Of a stretch of DNA of 5,822 nucleotides, positions 4,557 through 5,822 are shown one piece after another (position 1 is the stretch's first letter; every line of letters begins with the position of its first letter). The notes beneath the pieces were generated by a model. That model searched no databases and was not told where the DNA came from. It saw only the letters and a program-made list of their open reading frames with translations. The position numbers and the translations under genes were made by a program. The DNA comes from Acidobacteriota bacterium (lineage in GTDB: Bacteria; Acidobacteriota; Vicinamibacteria; Vicinamibacterales; Vicinamibacteraceae): assembly GCA_013695405.1 (NCBI GenBank), contig JACDAO010000808.1, positions 1-5,822 of the forward strand. The letters are read 5' to 3'.

Positions 4557-5822
4557 CATTCCAGCACCCACGTGTCCTTGCTGCCGCCGCCCTGCGAGGA
4601 GTTGACCACCAGCGACCCGCGCCGCAAGGCGACCCGGGTCAGCCCGCCCGGCACGATCACCACCTGCTGTCCCGACAGGATGTATGGCCGCAGGTCGATG
4701 TGGCGCGGCTCGATCCGGTCCTCGACGAAGCACGGGGCCACCGACAGGTCGAGCGTCGGCTGCGCGATGTAGTTGCGCGGGTTGGCCAGGATGCGGCCGC
4801 GAAAGGTGGCGCGTTGCTCGGCAGTGCTGTGCGGGCCGATCAGCATGCCGTAGCCGCCAGACTCGCCCACCGCCTTGACCACCAGGGAGCCGAGGTTCTG
4901 CAGCACGTGCTCGCGCTGCACCCGGTCGTCGAGCAGGAAGGTCTCGACGTTGCGCAGGACCGGATCCTCGTCCAGATAAAAGCGGATCATCGCCGGAACG
5001 TAGGCGTAGACCGCCTTGTCATCGGCCACGCCGGTGCCGAGCGCGTTGGCCAGCGAGACGTTGCCGGCGCGATAGGCGTTGAACAGGCCGGTCACCCCGA
5101 GCTGCGACTCGCGGCGAAATCCGATCGGATCGACGAAGTCATCGTCGATCCGCCGGTAGATGACGTCGACGCGCTGCGCGCCGGACGTCGTCCGCATGTA
5201 GATGATGTTGTCGTGCACGAACAGATCGCGACCTTCGACCAGTTCGATGCCCATCTGTCGCGCCAAAAAAGCGTGCTCGAAGTACGCCGAGTTGTAGACC
5301 CCCGGCGTCAGCAGCACCACGGTCGGACTGGCGCGCCCGGGCGGCGCCAGATCACGCAGGGTGCGCAGCAGCGTCTGCGCGTAGTGATCGATCGGCCGGA
5401 CGTTGTGGCGGCCGAGCAGCCGCGAGAACGTCCGCTTCATCACCGCGCGGTTCGCCAGCATGTAGGAGACGCCGCTCGGCACCCGCAGGTTGTCCTCGAG
5501 GACCGCGAAGCTGCCGTCGGTCAGGCGCACCAGATCGGTGCCCGCCACCGAGACGTAGCGGTCGCCGACCACGCGCACGCCACGCATCTCGCGGCGGTAG
5601 TGCGCGCAGCTGTAGATCAACTCGCGCGGCACCACCCCGGCGCGCAGGATGCGGCCCTCGTGGTAGATGTCGCGCAGGAACAGGTTGAGCGCGGTGATCC
5701 GCTGCGTCAGGCCGCGTTCGAGCTGAGCCCACTCCTCGCTGGTGATGATCCGCGGCAGCAGGTCGTACGGGAAGATCCGCTCGGTGCCGCGGCTGTCGCC
5801 GTAGACCGTGAAAGTGATGCCC
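4556..5822 (-). CDS. Circularly permuted ATP-grasp protein, N-terminus beyond the window (COG2308)
   Basis: This predicted ATP-dependent carboxylate-amine ligase is partial: 421 residues are visible and the N-terminus lies beyond base 5822. The family is near 480 aa, so perhaps 60 residues are missing. The visible part begins [20 protein letters not shown], a family signature, then DIYHEGRIL (51-59), [15 protein letters not shown] (107-121), [12 protein letters not shown] (218-229) and [20 protein letters not shown] (253-272). The nucleotide-binding lysine and glycine loop is [14 protein letters not shown] (313-326). DLRPYI is at 376-381, and the C-terminal metal/phosphate-binding [12 protein letters not shown] ends the protein. 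All typical ATP-grasp parts look intact. A GTG at 5635 is not the start, because conserved sequence continues upstream of it in frame. It is the first visible gene of the operon with alpha-E and transglutaminase. Comparative genomics has proposed that such sets make or modify peptides; the product is unknown. Confidence 0.95.
   Translation of the reverse strand, partial: GITFTVYGDSRGTERIFPYDLLPRIITSEEWAQLERGLTQRITALNLFLRDIYHEGRILRAGVVPRELIYSCAHYRREMRGVRVVGDRYVSVAGTDLVRLTDGSFAVLEDNLRVPSGVSYMLANRAVMKRTFSRLLGRHNVRPIDHYAQTLLRTLRDLAPPGRASPTVVLLTPGVYNSAYFEHAFLARQMGIELVEGRDLFVHDNIIYMRTTSGAQRVDVIYRRIDDDFVDPIGFRRESQLGVTGLFNAYRAGNVSLANALGTGVADDKAVYAYVPAMIRFYLDEDPVLRNVETFLLDDRVQREHVLQNLGSLVVKAVGESGGYGMLIGPHSTAEQRATFRGRILANPRNYIAQPTLDLSVAPCFVEDRIEPRHIDLRPYILSGQQVVIVPGGLTRVALRRGSLVVNSSQGGGSKDTWVLE

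Noticed and set aside
5633..5635. GTG as the start of the ATP-grasp gene
   Set aside because: The 62 codons upstream in the same frame encode conserved family sequence ([12 protein letters not shown]..., DIYHEGRIL), so the gene continues past the window edge.

Overview
The window comes from a GC-rich bacterial chromosome, with G or C at almost every third codon position. It carries two gene groups facing each other. No RNA gene, transposase or CRISPR array is visible. The organism cannot be named from this sequence. The short GTAGCCGCCGGAC...GTCCGGC palindromes, the GGGCTC-type repeats and the AACGCCG heptamers between genes recall intergenic repeats I associate with Acidobacteriota (Vicinamibacteria-like) genomes. 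That is a weak inference, and a GC-rich proteobacterium is also possible.

Left half, plus strand (about 142-2291): an alpha/beta-fold hydrolase overlaps by four bases (ATGA) with a 437-residue major facilitator of the UMF1/Atg22-like family. They look like a translationally coupled pair, but the substrates of both are unknown.

Middle (2292-2497): the two groups converge on about 200 bp of structured repeats. These are six tandem 16-bp units, two palindromes that are inverted copies of each other, and a short array of 15-bp units that runs into the 3' end of the next gene. The repeats supply stop codons to both strands.

Right half, minus strand (5822 down to 2498): a three-gene operon transcribed as circularly permuted ATP-grasp (N-terminus outside the window), then alpha-E protein, then transglutaminase-like protease. 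This is a known conserved association (COG2308-COG2307-COG1305). Comparative genomics has predicted it to form or modify peptide/amide bonds: the ATP-grasp would activate a carboxylate and ligate an amine, alpha-E would act as a helical partner, and the transglutaminase fold would cut or transfer amides. To my knowledge the natural product or target is not established. All three genes lie in one reading frame and are separated by two spacers of exactly 69 bp, and each gene's stop codon sits in or next to a different short repeat family.

The most interesting points are the uncharacterised ATP-grasp/alpha-E/transglutaminase system and the way intergenic repeats shape the 3' ends of its genes.
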